From: an uncultured Clostridia bacterium
GTDB taxonomy: Bacteria > Bacillota > Clostridia > TANB77 > CAG-508
DNA length: 12,737 nt
Direction of reading: 5' to 3'
Assembly: GCA_947589135.1 (NCBI GenBank)
Contig: CANPZT010000030.1
Span: forward strand, 1 to 12,737
The notes under the pieces were generated by a model, which was not told the origin of the DNA, did not search any database, and saw nothing but the letters and a program-made list of their open reading frames with translations. Below are positions 1 through 7,485 of this stretch, piece by piece. The stretch's first letter is position 1. Each line of letters opens with the position of its first letter. A program made the translations under genes and the position numbers.

Positions 1-15
1 AGGGAACAATTAAAA

Positions 16-594
16 ATGAAAATTATATTAGCATCAGGTTCACCAAGAAGAAAAGAATTATTAAAATTAATAGTACCGAAATTTGATATTATAGTAAGCA
101 ATATAAATGAAACATTAAAAGAGGGATTAACGCCACAAGAACAAGCTTCTAGACTAGCTTATATAAAAGCAAAAGATGTATATGAAAAAACTAAAGGAGA
201 TAGAATAATAATTGGTTCAGATACAATTGTAACAAAAAATGGAAAAATATATGGAAAGCCAAAAAATGAGAATAATGCTAAGCAAATGATAAATGAATTA
301 ATAGAAGGTAATAAAAGTCATAGTGTAATTACAGGACTTAGTGTTATTATAGAAAAAGATGGAAAATATGAAGAGTATAAAACATTTGATGAAGTAAAAG
401 TATTTTTAAAAGATATTTCAAATAATGAAATAGAAAAATGGATAAATACAGGAAAAGCAATGGATAAAGCAGCAGCATATGGTATACAAGAAGAATTTTG
501 TGTATTTGTAGAAAAAATAGATGGAAACTATACAACAGTAGTAGGACTTCCATTACATAAACTTTATGATATAATTAAAGAATACATATATTAA
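16..594 (+). CDS. maf: Maf family nucleoside triphosphate pyrophosphatase
   Basis: This cytosolic enzyme hydrolyses non-canonical or surplus nucleoside triphosphates to monophosphate and pyrophosphate; in the YhdE/BSU28050 branch the substrates are dTTP and UTP, and in Bacillus Maf is linked to septum formation. Visible motifs are the N-terminal LASGSPRRKELL (residues 5-16) with the phosphate-binding SPRR, the catalytic SDT (68-70, Asp69), YGKP (79-82), ITG (105-107) and DKAAAYGIQ (150-158) followed by VVGLPL near the C-terminus. The last two are typical of the dTTP/UTP group. At 192 residues the protein has the normal family length. The start is supported by AGGGAA at the window edge, nine bases upstream. 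Its TAA overlaps the ribosome binding site of tsaC, so the two are probably co-transcribed. Anything upstream is outside the window. The family is certain; the exact substrate is inferred from motifs. Confidence 0.95.
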   Translation: MKIILASGSPRRKELLKLIVPKFDIIVSNINETLKEGLTPQEQASRLAYIKAKDVYEKTKGDRIIIGSDTIVTKNGKIYGKPKNENNAKQMINELIEGNKSHSVITGLSVIIEKDGKYEEYKTFDEVKVFLKDISNNEIEKWINTGKAMDKAAAYGIQEEFCVFVEKIDGNYTTVVGLPLHKLYDIIKEYIY

Positions 595-605
595 GGAGTA
601 ATAAA

Positions 606-1241
606 ATGAAAAGATATACACAAAGACAAATAGACGAATTAGCTAATATTCTTAAAAATGATGGTGTAATTAGTGTGCCAACTGATACTGTATATGGATT
701 ATGTGCACGTGCAAATTCATTAAAAGCATATGAAAAATTAATGAAAATAAAGAATAGACCAACTAATAAGTTATTTCCTATTATGTGTGCAGATGAAGAA
801 CAAATAAGACACATTGCCATAGTAAATAATCAAGTTGAAAAATTAATTCATGCATTTATGCCTGGTCCAATTACTTTAGTTTTAAATAAAAAGCCTGAAT
901 CGATTACATATACTAATGATATTGAGTCAAATATATCTATAAAAATAGCTATGAAAACAGATACTTTAGCAATAAGAATGGCTACATCAAAAGTTTTACA
1001 AGAATTAATTTATAAAGTTGGAAATCCAATTTTTATGACTAGTGCTAATCAAAGTGGAAAAGAAGTATGTAGAAATTTAGATGAAATAGAAAAGGCATGT
1101 CCAGATTTAGATGGAATGATGGAAGGCAATGTGTCATTCGGTAAAGAAAGTACAATAATAGATTGTACTTCAGAAACAATAAAAATTCAAAGACAAGGTG
1201 TAATATCAATAGAGCAAATTAGAGACGCACTTAAAAATTAG
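606..1241 (+). CDS. tsaC: L-threonylcarbamoyladenylate synthase (TsaC/YrdC, short Sua5 family)
   Basis: The enzyme makes threonylcarbamoyl-AMP from threonine, bicarbonate and ATP, the first step of the t6A37 modification of ANN-decoding tRNAs; TsaB, TsaD and TsaE then transfer the group. Seen in the sequence: VPTDTVYGL (residues 24-32), the KIKNRP segment (47-52) that contributes to the nucleotide and substrate pocket, PGPITLVL (86-93), LAIRM (121-125), MTSANQSG (144-151) and the closing STIIDCT...RQG strand region (182-198). At 211 residues it is the YrdC-only form and lacks the extra C-terminal domain of full Sua5 proteins. AAGGAG at 593-598 lies seven bases before the ATG and overlaps the maf stop codon, which implies operonic expression with maf. 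Nearly all Arg codons are AGA, as in most of the window. Confidence 0.94.
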   Translation: MKRYTQRQIDELANILKNDGVISVPTDTVYGLCARANSLKAYEKLMKIKNRPTNKLFPIMCADEEQIRHIAIVNNQVEKLIHAFMPGPITLVLNKKPESITYTNDIESNISIKIAMKTDTLAIRMATSKVLQELIYKVGNPIFMTSANQSGKEVCRNLDEIEKACPDLDGMMEGNVSFGKESTIIDCTSETIKIQRQGVISIEQIRDALKN

Positions 1242-1312
1242 CTAAATACATAAAAATATTAAATAAGAATTATGAATGAGTATATTAAATTAATAAAAAT
1301 AAAGGGGAAAAA

Positions 1313-2200
1313 ATGAAAAAGAAAATACTTAAAGTAATAATAGGTGTGCTAATTAGTATTTTAGTAATATTTTTAGCCATAATTTCCTATTTCATGATTA
1401 CAAATACACAAACAAAAGAACCAGAAGATATTCTGCAAAAATACAATCTTGAAGTAAAAGAATATATAGGAAGAAAAGTATTTGTTGTAACACCAAAAGA
1501 AAGAGAAAAAACATCAACAGTTATACTATATTTCCATGGAGGATCATATATGGCAGAGGCAACAGACAGACATTGGGAATTTATAGAAAAACTAATCAAT
1601 GACACAGGAGCAACAGTAATATTTCCAGATTATCCATTAACACCAAAATACAATTATAAAGATGTATTTAACATGGTAACTCCATTATATAAAGAGATAG
1701 AAGATAGAATTGATGTAGCTAATCAACTAATTGTAATGGGAGATTCAGCAGGAGGGGGATTAAGTCTAGCATTATTAGAAAAAGTCTCAGAGGAAAATCT
1801 ACCAATGCCGAAAAAAACAATATTAATCTCGCCTTGGCTTGATGTAAGGCTAAACAATCCAGAAATTGAAAAAGTGCAAGAAAAAGACCCACAATTAAAT
1901 AAAGATGCTTTGAAATTAGCTGGAATAGCATATGCAGGAGAAGATGGAATTAATAGTTATCTAGTAAATCCAATTGATGGAGATATATCAAAATTAAAAA
2001 ATATTACAATTTTTATAGGTACATATGACATTTTAAATGCAGATGTTCATGAATTGGCAAAAAGGGCAAAGCAGCAAAATATTAATATTAAAATAAAGGA
2101 ATATGAAGAAGCAAAGCACATTTGGATAATTGATAATAATAGTGATGAAAAATTAGTTAATCAAGCTTATCAAGATTTATTATCCACAATTAATGAATAA
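1313..2200 (+). CDS. Membrane-anchored alpha/beta hydrolase, HSL/esterase type
   Basis: This is a 295-residue alpha/beta hydrolase of the hormone-sensitive-lipase group, expected to cleave (or transfer) acyl groups from small esters. Residues 5-29 form one hydrophobic helix after a lysine-rich N-terminus, so the catalytic domain is probably tethered outside the membrane; no lipobox is seen. The oxyanion motif FHGG is at 74-77, the nucleophile elbow GDSAGG at 143-148 (Ser145), the likely acid in GTYD at 236-239 (Asp239) and the base in AKH at 267-269 (His269), so the triad appears complete. AAAGGGG lies just upstream of the ATG. It leads a run of close forward genes: an acyltransferase starts 34 bases after its stop. 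That pairing suggests the hydrolase works on the product or donor of the acyltransferase, but the substrate is unknown. Confidence 0.88.
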   Translation: MKKKILKVIIGVLISILVIFLAIISYFMITNTQTKEPEDILQKYNLEVKEYIGRKVFVVTPKEREKTSTVILYFHGGSYMAEATDRHWEFIEKLINDTGATVIFPDYPLTPKYNYKDVFNMVTPLYKEIEDRIDVANQLIVMGDSAGGGLSLALLEKVSEENLPMPKKTILISPWLDVRLNNPEIEKVQEKDPQLNKDALKLAGIAYAGEDGINSYLVNPIDGDISKLKNITIFIGTYDILNADVHELAKRAKQQNINIKIKEYEEAKHIWIIDNNSDEKLVNQAYQDLLSTINE

Positions 2201-2234
2201 ATGGTGGAAATTAATTTAAAAGAAAGGTCCTATT

Positions 2235-3533
2235 ATGAAAGATAATAAAAAAAATAAATTAACATGGAGAAAATTAGACAATTCTGCTAAGATATTTCCA
2301 TTATCTACTGGTAAAAAATATAGCACTGTATTTAGATTATCTGCTCTACTAAAAGAAGATATAAGACCTCAATTACTACAAAAAGCGGTAATAGATACAT
2401 TAGAAAAATACAAATCTTTTAAAGTAAGAATGAAAGCAGGTTTTTTTTGGTATTATTTAGAACATAATACAAAAGATCCAATTATAGAAGAAGAAAAAGA
2501 TTACCCATGTAAATATATTAATCCAAAATCAAATCGAGGTTATTTATTTAAAGTAACCTATTTCAAAAATAAAATTAATATTGATATCTTTCACGCATTG
2601 ACAGATGGAAACAGTGGTACAACATTTTTCAAAGAAATTGTATATACTTATTTAGAATTAAGCCACCAAGAAGAACTAAATTCAGAAAATAGACAAATCA
2701 GAAAAATTGAATATAACACAGAAGATAGTTATATTAAAAATTATGATAAAAAAGCAAAATCAAATGCTTCAGGAAAAAGAGCTTATGAATTAAAAGGTAG
2801 AAAAATAAAATTAGGTGCAATTAGTGTGATACATCAAATTATAAATTTAGAACAATTAAAAGAAGAAAGCAAAAAGTATAATGCAACACTTACACAATAT
2901 TTAACAGCAGTTTTAATGTATGCAATATATCAAGAAAACTATATCAAATATAAAGGAAAAAAGCCCATTAAAATATGTATACCTGTAAATTTAAAAAAAT
3001 ATTTTCCATCAAAAACAATGTCAAACTTTTTCTCTTATATTACGATGGTTGCACAAATGGAAAGAGACAATATTGATACATTTGAGAAAATAATAGACTT
3101 TGTAAAAAAAGAATTTGAATATAGTTTAACAGAAGAAGAAATTACAAAAACAATGTCTTCTAATGTAAAATTAGGAAATAATATTTTTATAAAAGCTATC
3201 CCATTATTCTTAAAAAAAATATTAGTTAGGATAAGTTATATTGAAATCAGAAAATATACAACAATTACTTATTCTAATATTGGAAGAATTGGTATGATAG
3301 GAGACTATAAAAAGTATATAGACTATTTCTTAATGTTAATTGCTCCAGAGCCAGTTGAAAAAATAAAATGCTCAAGCTGTACATTTGAAAATAATATGGT
3401 GTTTACTTTTACATCAATTTTAGATAATAACAATATCGAAAAGAAATTTTATGAGTTTTTAACTGAAAAAGGCATTGAAATAAAAATAGAAAGTAATGGT
3501 GTTTTAGATGATATATCCCCAGAAACTAAGTAG
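2235..3533 (+). CDS. Putative acyltransferase of the alcohol acetyltransferase/condensation-domain superfamily
   Basis: This 432-residue protein carries the HxxxDG signature of CoA- or carrier-dependent acyltransferases: FHALTDG, with His120, Asp124 and Gly125. The histidine would activate the acceptor hydroxyl or amine. An N-terminal segment with WRKLDNSAKIFPLS (11-24) and a later KKPIKICIPVNLKKYFPS region also fit bacterial proteins annotated as alcohol acetyltransferases (PF07247-like). No signal peptide is seen, and there is little hydrophobic sequence except around 320-335. AAAGG precedes the ATG with normal spacing. The end overlaps the next gene by 26 bases in another frame, so translation is probably coupled. 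A run of eight T residues at 2441-2448 lies in the coding region. The superfamily is reasonably supported by motif and length; acceptor and donor are not known. A distant relation to wax ester synthase or PapA-type enzymes is also possible. Confidence 0.75.
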   Translation: MKDNKKNKLTWRKLDNSAKIFPLSTGKKYSTVFRLSALLKEDIRPQLLQKAVIDTLEKYKSFKVRMKAGFFWYYLEHNTKDPIIEEEKDYPCKYINPKSNRGYLFKVTYFKNKINIDIFHALTDGNSGTTFFKEIVYTYLELSHQEELNSENRQIRKIEYNTEDSYIKNYDKKAKSNASGKRAYELKGRKIKLGAISVIHQIINLEQLKEESKKYNATLTQYLTAVLMYAIYQENYIKYKGKKPIKICIPVNLKKYFPSKTMSNFFSYITMVAQMERDNIDTFEKIIDFVKKEFEYSLTEEEITKTMSSNVKLGNNIFIKAIPLFLKKILVRISYIEIRKYTTITYSNIGRIGMIGDYKKYIDYFLMLIAPEPVEKIKCSSCTFENNMVFTFTSILDNNNIEKKFYEFLTEKGIEIKIESNGVLDDISPETK

Positions 3534-4071
3534 TAAAAAAGGTAACAAATTAATCAATATTTTGTTGATTTGTTCTATTTTACTAGCATTTATATTAATT
3601 ATAATAAATAGATTAACAACTCCATCAATTCCATGGGCAGCACTTGCTAATTGTGGTATTATTTATGTGTGGATTACAGTTTTATATTCTATAAAAAAAA
3701 GAATAAATATAGCAGGACATGTATTACTTCAAACAATAATAATATCAGCAGTTTTACTATATATAGACAAAGAATTAGGATTTAAAGGATGGTCTATACA
3801 TATTGCAATTCCAATTGTTTTAATGATTGCAAATCTTACAATGTTAATTTTAACAATTGTAAGTTATAAAAAATATATAAAATATGCTATTTATCAATTA
3901 ATTATTGTTTTAATTAGCATGATACCAATAGTGTTTATTATAAAAAAAATGATACAGCCTACTATATTAAATATTATCGCAATTGCAATATCTATTATTA
4001 ATTTAATTATTAGTTTAGCTTTAAGTTATAGAGATGTAAAAGATGTAGTAATAAGAAAGTTTCATATGTGA
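3508..4071 (+). CDS. Six-helix membrane protein resembling DUF6320, without the zinc ribbon
   Basis: This 187-residue protein is almost entirely membrane: hydrophobic helices at about 15-34, 42-60, 67-86, 96-118, 126-145 and 152-173. The GWSIHIAIPI segment (94-103) and the ending in RKFHM resemble DUF6320 proteins, which from memory usually begin with a CxxC...CPLC zinc ribbon and often sit beside an alcohol-acetyltransferase-like gene. Here the ribbon is missing: the frame is closed by TAG immediately before the ATG at 3508, and the N-terminus goes from MIYPQKLSSKKG straight into helix 1. The start lies inside the end of the acyltransferase gene and has no strong ribosome binding site, which favours translational coupling. 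A likely role is a membrane partner of the acyltransferase, perhaps presenting or moving a lipid substrate; this is inference from context. Confidence 0.7.
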   Translation: MIYPQKLSSKKGNKLINILLICSILLAFILIIINRLTTPSIPWAALANCGIIYVWITVLYSIKKRINIAGHVLLQTIIISAVLLYIDKELGFKGWSIHIAIPIVLMIANLTMLILTIVSYKKYIKYAIYQLIIVLISMIPIVFIIKKMIQPTILNIIAIAISIINLIISLALSYRDVKDVVIRKFHM

Positions 4072-4091
4072 TTTATAAAAGAGGTGGAGCA

Positions 4092-4280
4092 ATGAAACAA
4101 AAAGTAATTGAAAAAAGTTTGATAATAAGAAAGGAAACTCCTTTTGATAAAGTAAGACGAGCATTGATTATGATGTTTTTTAGGGAAGAGTATGAGATTG
4201 AGAGAAAGCTGGATGAGATTGTGAATTATAAAAGAGTGGATGTTTCTAAGATTGTTATACCAAAGGAGATAAAATTATAA
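4092..4280 (+). CDS. Small basic protein of unknown function (62 residues)
   Basis: I do not recognise this gene. The frame is open from a GTG at 4068, but the ATG at 4092 is preferred because GAGGTG (4081-4086) lies five bases before it and pairs well with the 16S 3' end. The product is rich in Lys, Arg and Glu, has no membrane segment, and reads as two short amphipathic helices (PFDKVRRALIMMFFREEYEI, then ERKLDEIVNYKR) with a C-terminal VIPKEIKL. It follows the DUF6320-like gene after 20 bases and looks like the last gene of the hydrolase-acyltransferase run. The codon pattern is protein-like, with third positions less A-rich than its neighbours. The 186-bp fold-back element begins four bases after its stop. 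It could be a small regulator or accessory subunit; there is no direct evidence for either. Confidence 0.6.
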   Translation: MKQKVIEKSLIIRKETPFDKVRRALIMMFFREEYEIERKLDEIVNYKRVDVSKIVIPKEIKL

Positions 4281-4283
4281 TAA

Positions 4284-4469
4284 TATCAATATAAATTAAT
4301 AAATTTTCAAAAAGCTCGTTCAAGCTAATTTTCAAAGAAATTCTAAATCAATTTTATGGCTCCCTTCCGTGTCAAGCACGAACTCTTTCCATAAAATTGA
4401 TAAAGAATTTCTAGTTTCAAATTACTTTCAATTCGCTTATTTTTTCAAATTTATTAATTTATATTGATA
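4284..4469. repeat. 186-bp fold-back (long palindromic) element, MITE-like or structured RNA
   Basis: The ends are a perfect 23-bp inverted repeat (4284-4306 with 4447-4469). A second nested stem, concentric with the ends, pairs 4336-4344 with 4404-4412 (9 bp) and, after an AA/AA internal loop, 4347-4359 with 4389-4401 (13 bp, perfect). The arms between (4307-4335 and 4413-4446) pair only in part. The apical 29 bases are clearly GC-richer than the arms and hold a CGTG-TCAAG-CACG mini-hairpin at 4368-4380. No ORF lies inside. The design fits a non-autonomous miniature inverted-repeat element or a transcribed structured RNA, sitting exactly between the small gene and rlmN. No clear target-site duplication is visible. 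A simple terminator is less likely, since there is no T-tract directly after a compact GC stem. Confidence 0.7.
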
Positions 4470-4517
4470 AATAAAAAATTAAGTATCTTACAACAAATAT
4501 AGGAAATGGTGATAAAA

Positions 4518-5543
4518 ATGAAAAATATAAAAGATTATAATTTAGAAGAACTAAAAAAAGAAATGCAAGAAATAGGTGAAAAACCCTTTAGAGCTGAACA
4601 AATATTTAAATGGCTATATCAAGAAAAAGTAAAAAGTTTTAATGAAATGACAAATCTATCTTTAGAACTTAGAAAAAAATTAGAAGAAAATTATAGCATA
4701 TGCAATTTCAAAATTATTAAAAAGCAAGAGTCAAAAGATGGAACAATTAAATATCTATTTGATGTATTAGATGGTAATGCAATCGAAACAGTTTTAATGA
4801 GTTATCATCATGGATACAGTATTTGTATTTCCTCACAAATTGGATGTAAGATGGGGTGCAAATTTTGTGCTTCAACAGGAATTAATTTTATTAGAAATCT
4901 AACAAGTGGAGAAATTGTAGAACAATTATTAGCAGTTGAACAAGATACAGGTGTTAGAATTTCTAATATTGTCTTTATGGGAATAGGAGAACCATTAGAT
5001 AACTATGAAAATGTAGTAAATAGTATTAGAATTATAAATAATCCAAAAGGATTAAATATCGGAGCTCGTCATATTAGTATATCAACAAGTGGTCTAATTC
5101 CTAAAATTTATAAATTATCCGAAGAAAATATTCCATGTACTCTATCAATTTCTCTTCATGCTACAAATAATGAAAAAAGAAGCAATATGATGCCAGTTAA
5201 TAATACATATCCAATTGAAGAGTTGATACAAGCATGTAAAGATTATATTGCAAAAACAAATAGAAGAATTTCTTTTGAATATGCTTTAGCAAAAGATAAT
5301 AATGATAATTTAGAAGATGCAAAGGAATTAGTTAAGCTATTAAAAGGAATGTTATGCCATGTAAATTTAATTCCAATTAACAAAATTGAAAATGGTAAGT
5401 TTGATAAGAGTTCAAATGAGAATATTATGAAATTTAGAGATTATTTAAATGACCATGGAATAGTTGCAACAATTAGAAGAGAGTTAGGCTCAGATATTGA
5501 TGCAGCTTGTGGACAATTGAGAAGAAAAAATCTAAAAGAATAA
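4518..5543 (+). CDS. rlmN: Dual-specificity 23S rRNA/tRNA methyltransferase RlmN (radical SAM)
   Basis: RlmN methylates C2 of adenosine 2503 in 23S rRNA and A37 in some tRNAs, using a 4Fe-4S cluster and two SAM molecules. The radical-SAM triad CKMGCKFC is at Cys110, Cys114 and Cys117. The two mechanistic cysteines of the RlmN family are present: Cys103, seven residues before the cluster (as E. coli Cys118), and Cys331 in DAACGQL near the C-terminus (as E. coli Cys355). GIGEPLDNYENV and SISLHATNNEKR are also family signatures, and the protein is 341 residues, the usual length. An upstream ATG at 4506 is in frame, but AGGA lies too close to it; GGTGAT (4508-4513) favours the ATG at 4518. It begins just after the fold-back element, and no convincing promoter was seen in the gap. 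Confidence 0.95.
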   Translation: MKNIKDYNLEELKKEMQEIGEKPFRAEQIFKWLYQEKVKSFNEMTNLSLELRKKLEENYSICNFKIIKKQESKDGTIKYLFDVLDGNAIETVLMSYHHGYSICISSQIGCKMGCKFCASTGINFIRNLTSGEIVEQLLAVEQDTGVRISNIVFMGIGEPLDNYENVVNSIRIINNPKGLNIGARHISISTSGLIPKIYKLSEENIPCTLSISLHATNNEKRSNMMPVNNTYPIEELIQACKDYIAKTNRRISFEYALAKDNNDNLEDAKELVKLLKGMLCHVNLIPINKIENGKFDKSSNENIMKFRDYLNDHGIVATIRRELGSDIDAACGQLRRKNLKE

Positions 5544-5613
5544 TATAAAACTAAAATGTAAGCTTTAGTTGACAAATATCAAGCTAAAAATGGTAGAATT
5601 TACAATTAGGCTC

Positions 5614-5622
5614 TGATATAAT
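5614..5622 (+). promoter_or_regulatory. Extended -10 promoter of the XRE regulator gene
   Basis: TGATATAAT is a perfect extended -10 element (TG-N-TATAAT, with TATAAT at 5617-5622). No good -35 lies 17 bases upstream, which extended -10 promoters tolerate; the TTGACA at 5569-5574 is 42 bases away, too far to serve. Transcription would start inside the palindrome that follows and run into the XRE gene with a leader of about 45 bases. Confidence 0.6.
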
Positions 5623-5653
5623 TTAATTATAATTATAAATTTATAATTAAATT
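5620..5653. promoter_or_regulatory. 13-bp inverted repeat at the XRE gene start site, possible operator
   Basis: Bases 5620-5632 are the perfect reverse complement of 5641-5653, with an 8-base AT spacer. The repeat overlaps the end of the -10 and the expected transcription start, ten bases before the ribosome binding site. Its position fits an operator for the HTH protein encoded just downstream (autoregulation) or a 5' UTR hairpin. It contains only A and T, so chance must be considered. Confidence 0.4.
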
Positions 5654-5675
5654 GAAATTTGAGAGGGTGATACAA

Positions 5676-6647
5676 ATGAAACTAAATGAGAAAATAATTA
5701 AGATAAGAAAAGAAAATGGTCTTTCTCAAGAAGAGTTTGGAGACAAAATTAATGTTTCAAGACAAGCAGTATCTAAATGGGAAAACGAAGAAGCAAAACC
5801 AGACATAGAAAAAATACAACAAATTGCTAAAAAATTTAGTGTAAGTTATGAGTATTTACTAAATGATGAAATTGAAACTATAGAAAAAGTTGATAAAAGT
5901 TCTAATAAAAAAGAACCAAAAAGTAAAACAAAAAGTTTTTTTAAAGTAATTCTTATTATATTTATTATATACTTATTAATATGTATTTATAAATTTATAG
6001 TTTTTTATAGGTTTTATACAATAGCAAATAGTTTTTCAGAGAAAAATTATGCGATAATTCAAAATAGCAGTATATACACTAAACCAACACAGGGAGAAGA
6101 TATAACATTCTATACAACAAAAGTTGGAAATAAAATACTAGAACAATCATATTCTAAATCAAATATTATAAAAGATGAAAACGGAAAAAGCATTCCTTAT
6201 TCAATAACATATACAGACATTGAAAAAAGAGAAGCTTATGGTTTGTATTATGATAAAGATAAACAAAAATATATGTATAATGACAGAAAAAATGATATGA
6301 TAAATGATGAAGAAATAGAAGAATTATTTGTAGATAAAAATGATATAAAAGAAAACACTTTAGATAGTATTCCATCAAGCTTTAAAGAAATATTATGGTC
6401 TTCTATTAATCCAATGTTTTACTATGTAGATATATTAAATCGTGAAATTAGATTCTATTCAATAACAGATCAAGCATATAGAGCAGTTAAGCTTTCAAAA
6501 GACTATTTACTAGAAAGAGTATATATACAAACAAAAGATGGTAAATCAATGGATGTAGTGTACAGTTACGATTATATTCAAGATCATTTTAAAGAAATAG
6601 TAAATAGTATTGAAACATATAAAGATAAAATTATATTTGAAAATTAA
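5676..6647 (+). CDS. Membrane-bound XRE-family transcriptional regulator with an extracytoplasmic domain
   Basis: Residues 1-62 form a classic Cro/C1-type HTH: LNEKIIKIRKENGLSQEEFG followed by the recognition helix SRQAVSKWE (28-36). A lysine-rich linker (71-90) leads to one transmembrane helix (about 89-112), and the remaining 210 residues, which I do not recognise, would lie outside the cell. They are rich in Tyr, Lys and Asp with many beta-like stretches. The layout is that of a one-component membrane sensor that binds DNA directly. GAGGGTGAT just upstream fixes the ATG at 5676; an in-frame TTG at 5652 is less likely because it precedes that ribosome binding site. The gene has its own extended -10 promoter with a palindrome, and ends at a strong terminator, so it is probably monocistronic. 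The outer domain could be a LolA/RseB-like sensor fold; that is a guess. Confidence 0.82.
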   Translation: MKLNEKIIKIRKENGLSQEEFGDKINVSRQAVSKWENEEAKPDIEKIQQIAKKFSVSYEYLLNDEIETIEKVDKSSNKKEPKSKTKSFFKVILIIFIIYLLICIYKFIVFYRFYTIANSFSEKNYAIIQNSSIYTKPTQGEDITFYTTKVGNKILEQSYSKSNIIKDENGKSIPYSITYTDIEKREAYGLYYDKDKQKYMYNDRKNDMINDEEIEELFVDKNDIKENTLDSIPSSFKEILWSSINPMFYYVDILNREIRFYSITDQAYRAVKLSKDYLLERVYIQTKDGKSMDVVYSYDYIQDHFKEIVNSIETYKDKIIFEN

Positions 6648-6661
6648 AAATAAATTATGCA

Positions 6662-6696
6662 AAAAAGGACATTTACTAAAAGTAAGTGTCCTTTTT
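6662..6696. terminator. Bidirectional rho-independent terminator between the XRE gene and dapB
   Basis: A 15-bp stem (6662-6676 with 6682-6696) with one G-U wobble and a 5-base loop is flanked by A-run and T-run ends: AAAAAAGGACA on the left and TGTCCTTTTT on the right. It lies 14 bases after the XRE gene stop and 24 bases beyond the dapB stop on the other strand, so it can end both converging transcripts. Confidence 0.9.
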
Positions 6697-6720
6697 CAAA
6701 ACTATATAAAGGGTTTTACT

Positions 6721-7485
6721 TTACATAGATGCAATTAAATCATCCATATTGTAAAAACCGGGTTCTTTAGTAAGTAAGAAACGAGCAGCTTTAACAGCCC
6801 CATCTGCAAACACCTTACGAGAATATGATGTGTGTTTGATTTCAAGAGTTTCATTCTCACTAAAGAATTGAACAGTGTGCTCGCCAACGATATTTCCGCC
6901 ACGAATTGATGAAAGACCGATTTCATTTTTTTGTCTTTGTCCTTCACGTCCATAAACAAGGACCTTGCTATTTCCTAATGCCTCGTTGATAGTATCTGCA
7001 AGCATCTTGGCAGTTCCGCTAGGTGCATCTTTTTTTCTGTTATGATGAGTTTCACTAATTTCAATATCGCAATCAGAAAGTTGCACAGCCATAGCTTTTA
7101 AGATGTTTTTAAACAATGCCACATCAAATGACATGTTAGCTGACTGGAAAACAGGGATTGTTTTTGAAAACGTCTTGAGTGAAGAGATATCACTCTCGCT
7201 TAGCCCAGTAGTAGCAACAACAATAGGTATATTATTATTCTTAGCAAATTCTGCTATGCTACGAGTTGCTACTGGTGCAGAAAAGTCAATGACAACATCA
7301 GGAAGTAAATCTCCTAAACCAACATACATTTCTTTGTTGTTAGAAAAAACAGGAAAATTTCCTGAACTACTAACCCTATCAAATCCACACATTACCTCCA
7401 TGTCTTCGCTGGCATTGACAGCAGAACAAACAAGTTCTCCCATTTTGCCATTACAACCAGATACTAAAACTTTTTTCTTTGTCAT
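6721..7485 (-). CDS. dapB: 4-hydroxy-tetrahydrodipicolinate reductase DapB
   Basis: DapB reduces 4-hydroxy-tetrahydrodipicolinate with NAD(P)H in the diaminopimelate/lysine pathway, feeding peptidoglycan and lysine synthesis. Motifs seen: the Rossmann loop GCNGKMG (residues 10-16), IDFSAP (66-71), ATTG (91-94), NMS (117-119) and the catalytic and substrate-binding stretch ETHHNRKKDAPSGTAK (145-160, with His147 and Lys151). The 254-residue length is normal. AAGGAGG lies just upstream of the ATG on the minus strand. The gene is alone here, without dapA or lysine genes, with its own promoter, a short leader that leaves no room for a lysine riboswitch, and a terminator. Five of its eight Arg codons are CGT, and one 60-base stretch I counted is 42 percent GC, unlike the AGA-using, AT-rich neighbours. 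It may have been acquired or may be a highly expressed core gene. Confidence 0.96.
   Translation of the reverse strand: MTKKKVLVSGCNGKMGELVCSAVNASEDMEVMCGFDRVSSSGNFPVFSNNKEMYVGLGDLLPDVVIDFSAPVATRSIAEFAKNNNIPIVVATTGLSESDISSLKTFSKTIPVFQSANMSFDVALFKNILKAMAVQLSDCDIEISETHHNRKKDAPSGTAKMLADTINEALGNSKVLVYGREGQRQKNEIGLSSIRGGNIVGEHTVQFFSENETLEIKHTSYSRKVFADGAVKAARFLLTKEPGFYNMDDLIASM

Noticed and set aside
2201..2245. 14-codon ORF between the hydrolase and the acyltransferase, possible leader peptide.
   Set aside because: No ribosome binding site of its own and no attenuator-like structure; probably chance.
2441..2448. Run of eight T residues in the acyltransferase gene, a possible phase-variation tract.
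   Set aside because: Runs of this length are common in very AT-rich genomes and the frame is intact; one sequence cannot show switching.
4068..4091. Longer form of the 62-residue gene starting at GTG 4068.
   Set aside because: It would place the strong GAGGTG ribosome binding site inside the coding region; the ATG at 4092 has the right spacing to it.
5549..5570. 7-bp inverted repeat AACTAAA/TTTAGTT after rlmN as a terminator.
   Set aside because: The stem is AT-rich with no T-run after it, so it is too weak to call.
5569..5574. Perfect TTGACA as -35 of the XRE promoter.
   Set aside because: It is 42 bases from the TATAAT, far beyond the usable 16-18, and no other -10 sits at the right distance.
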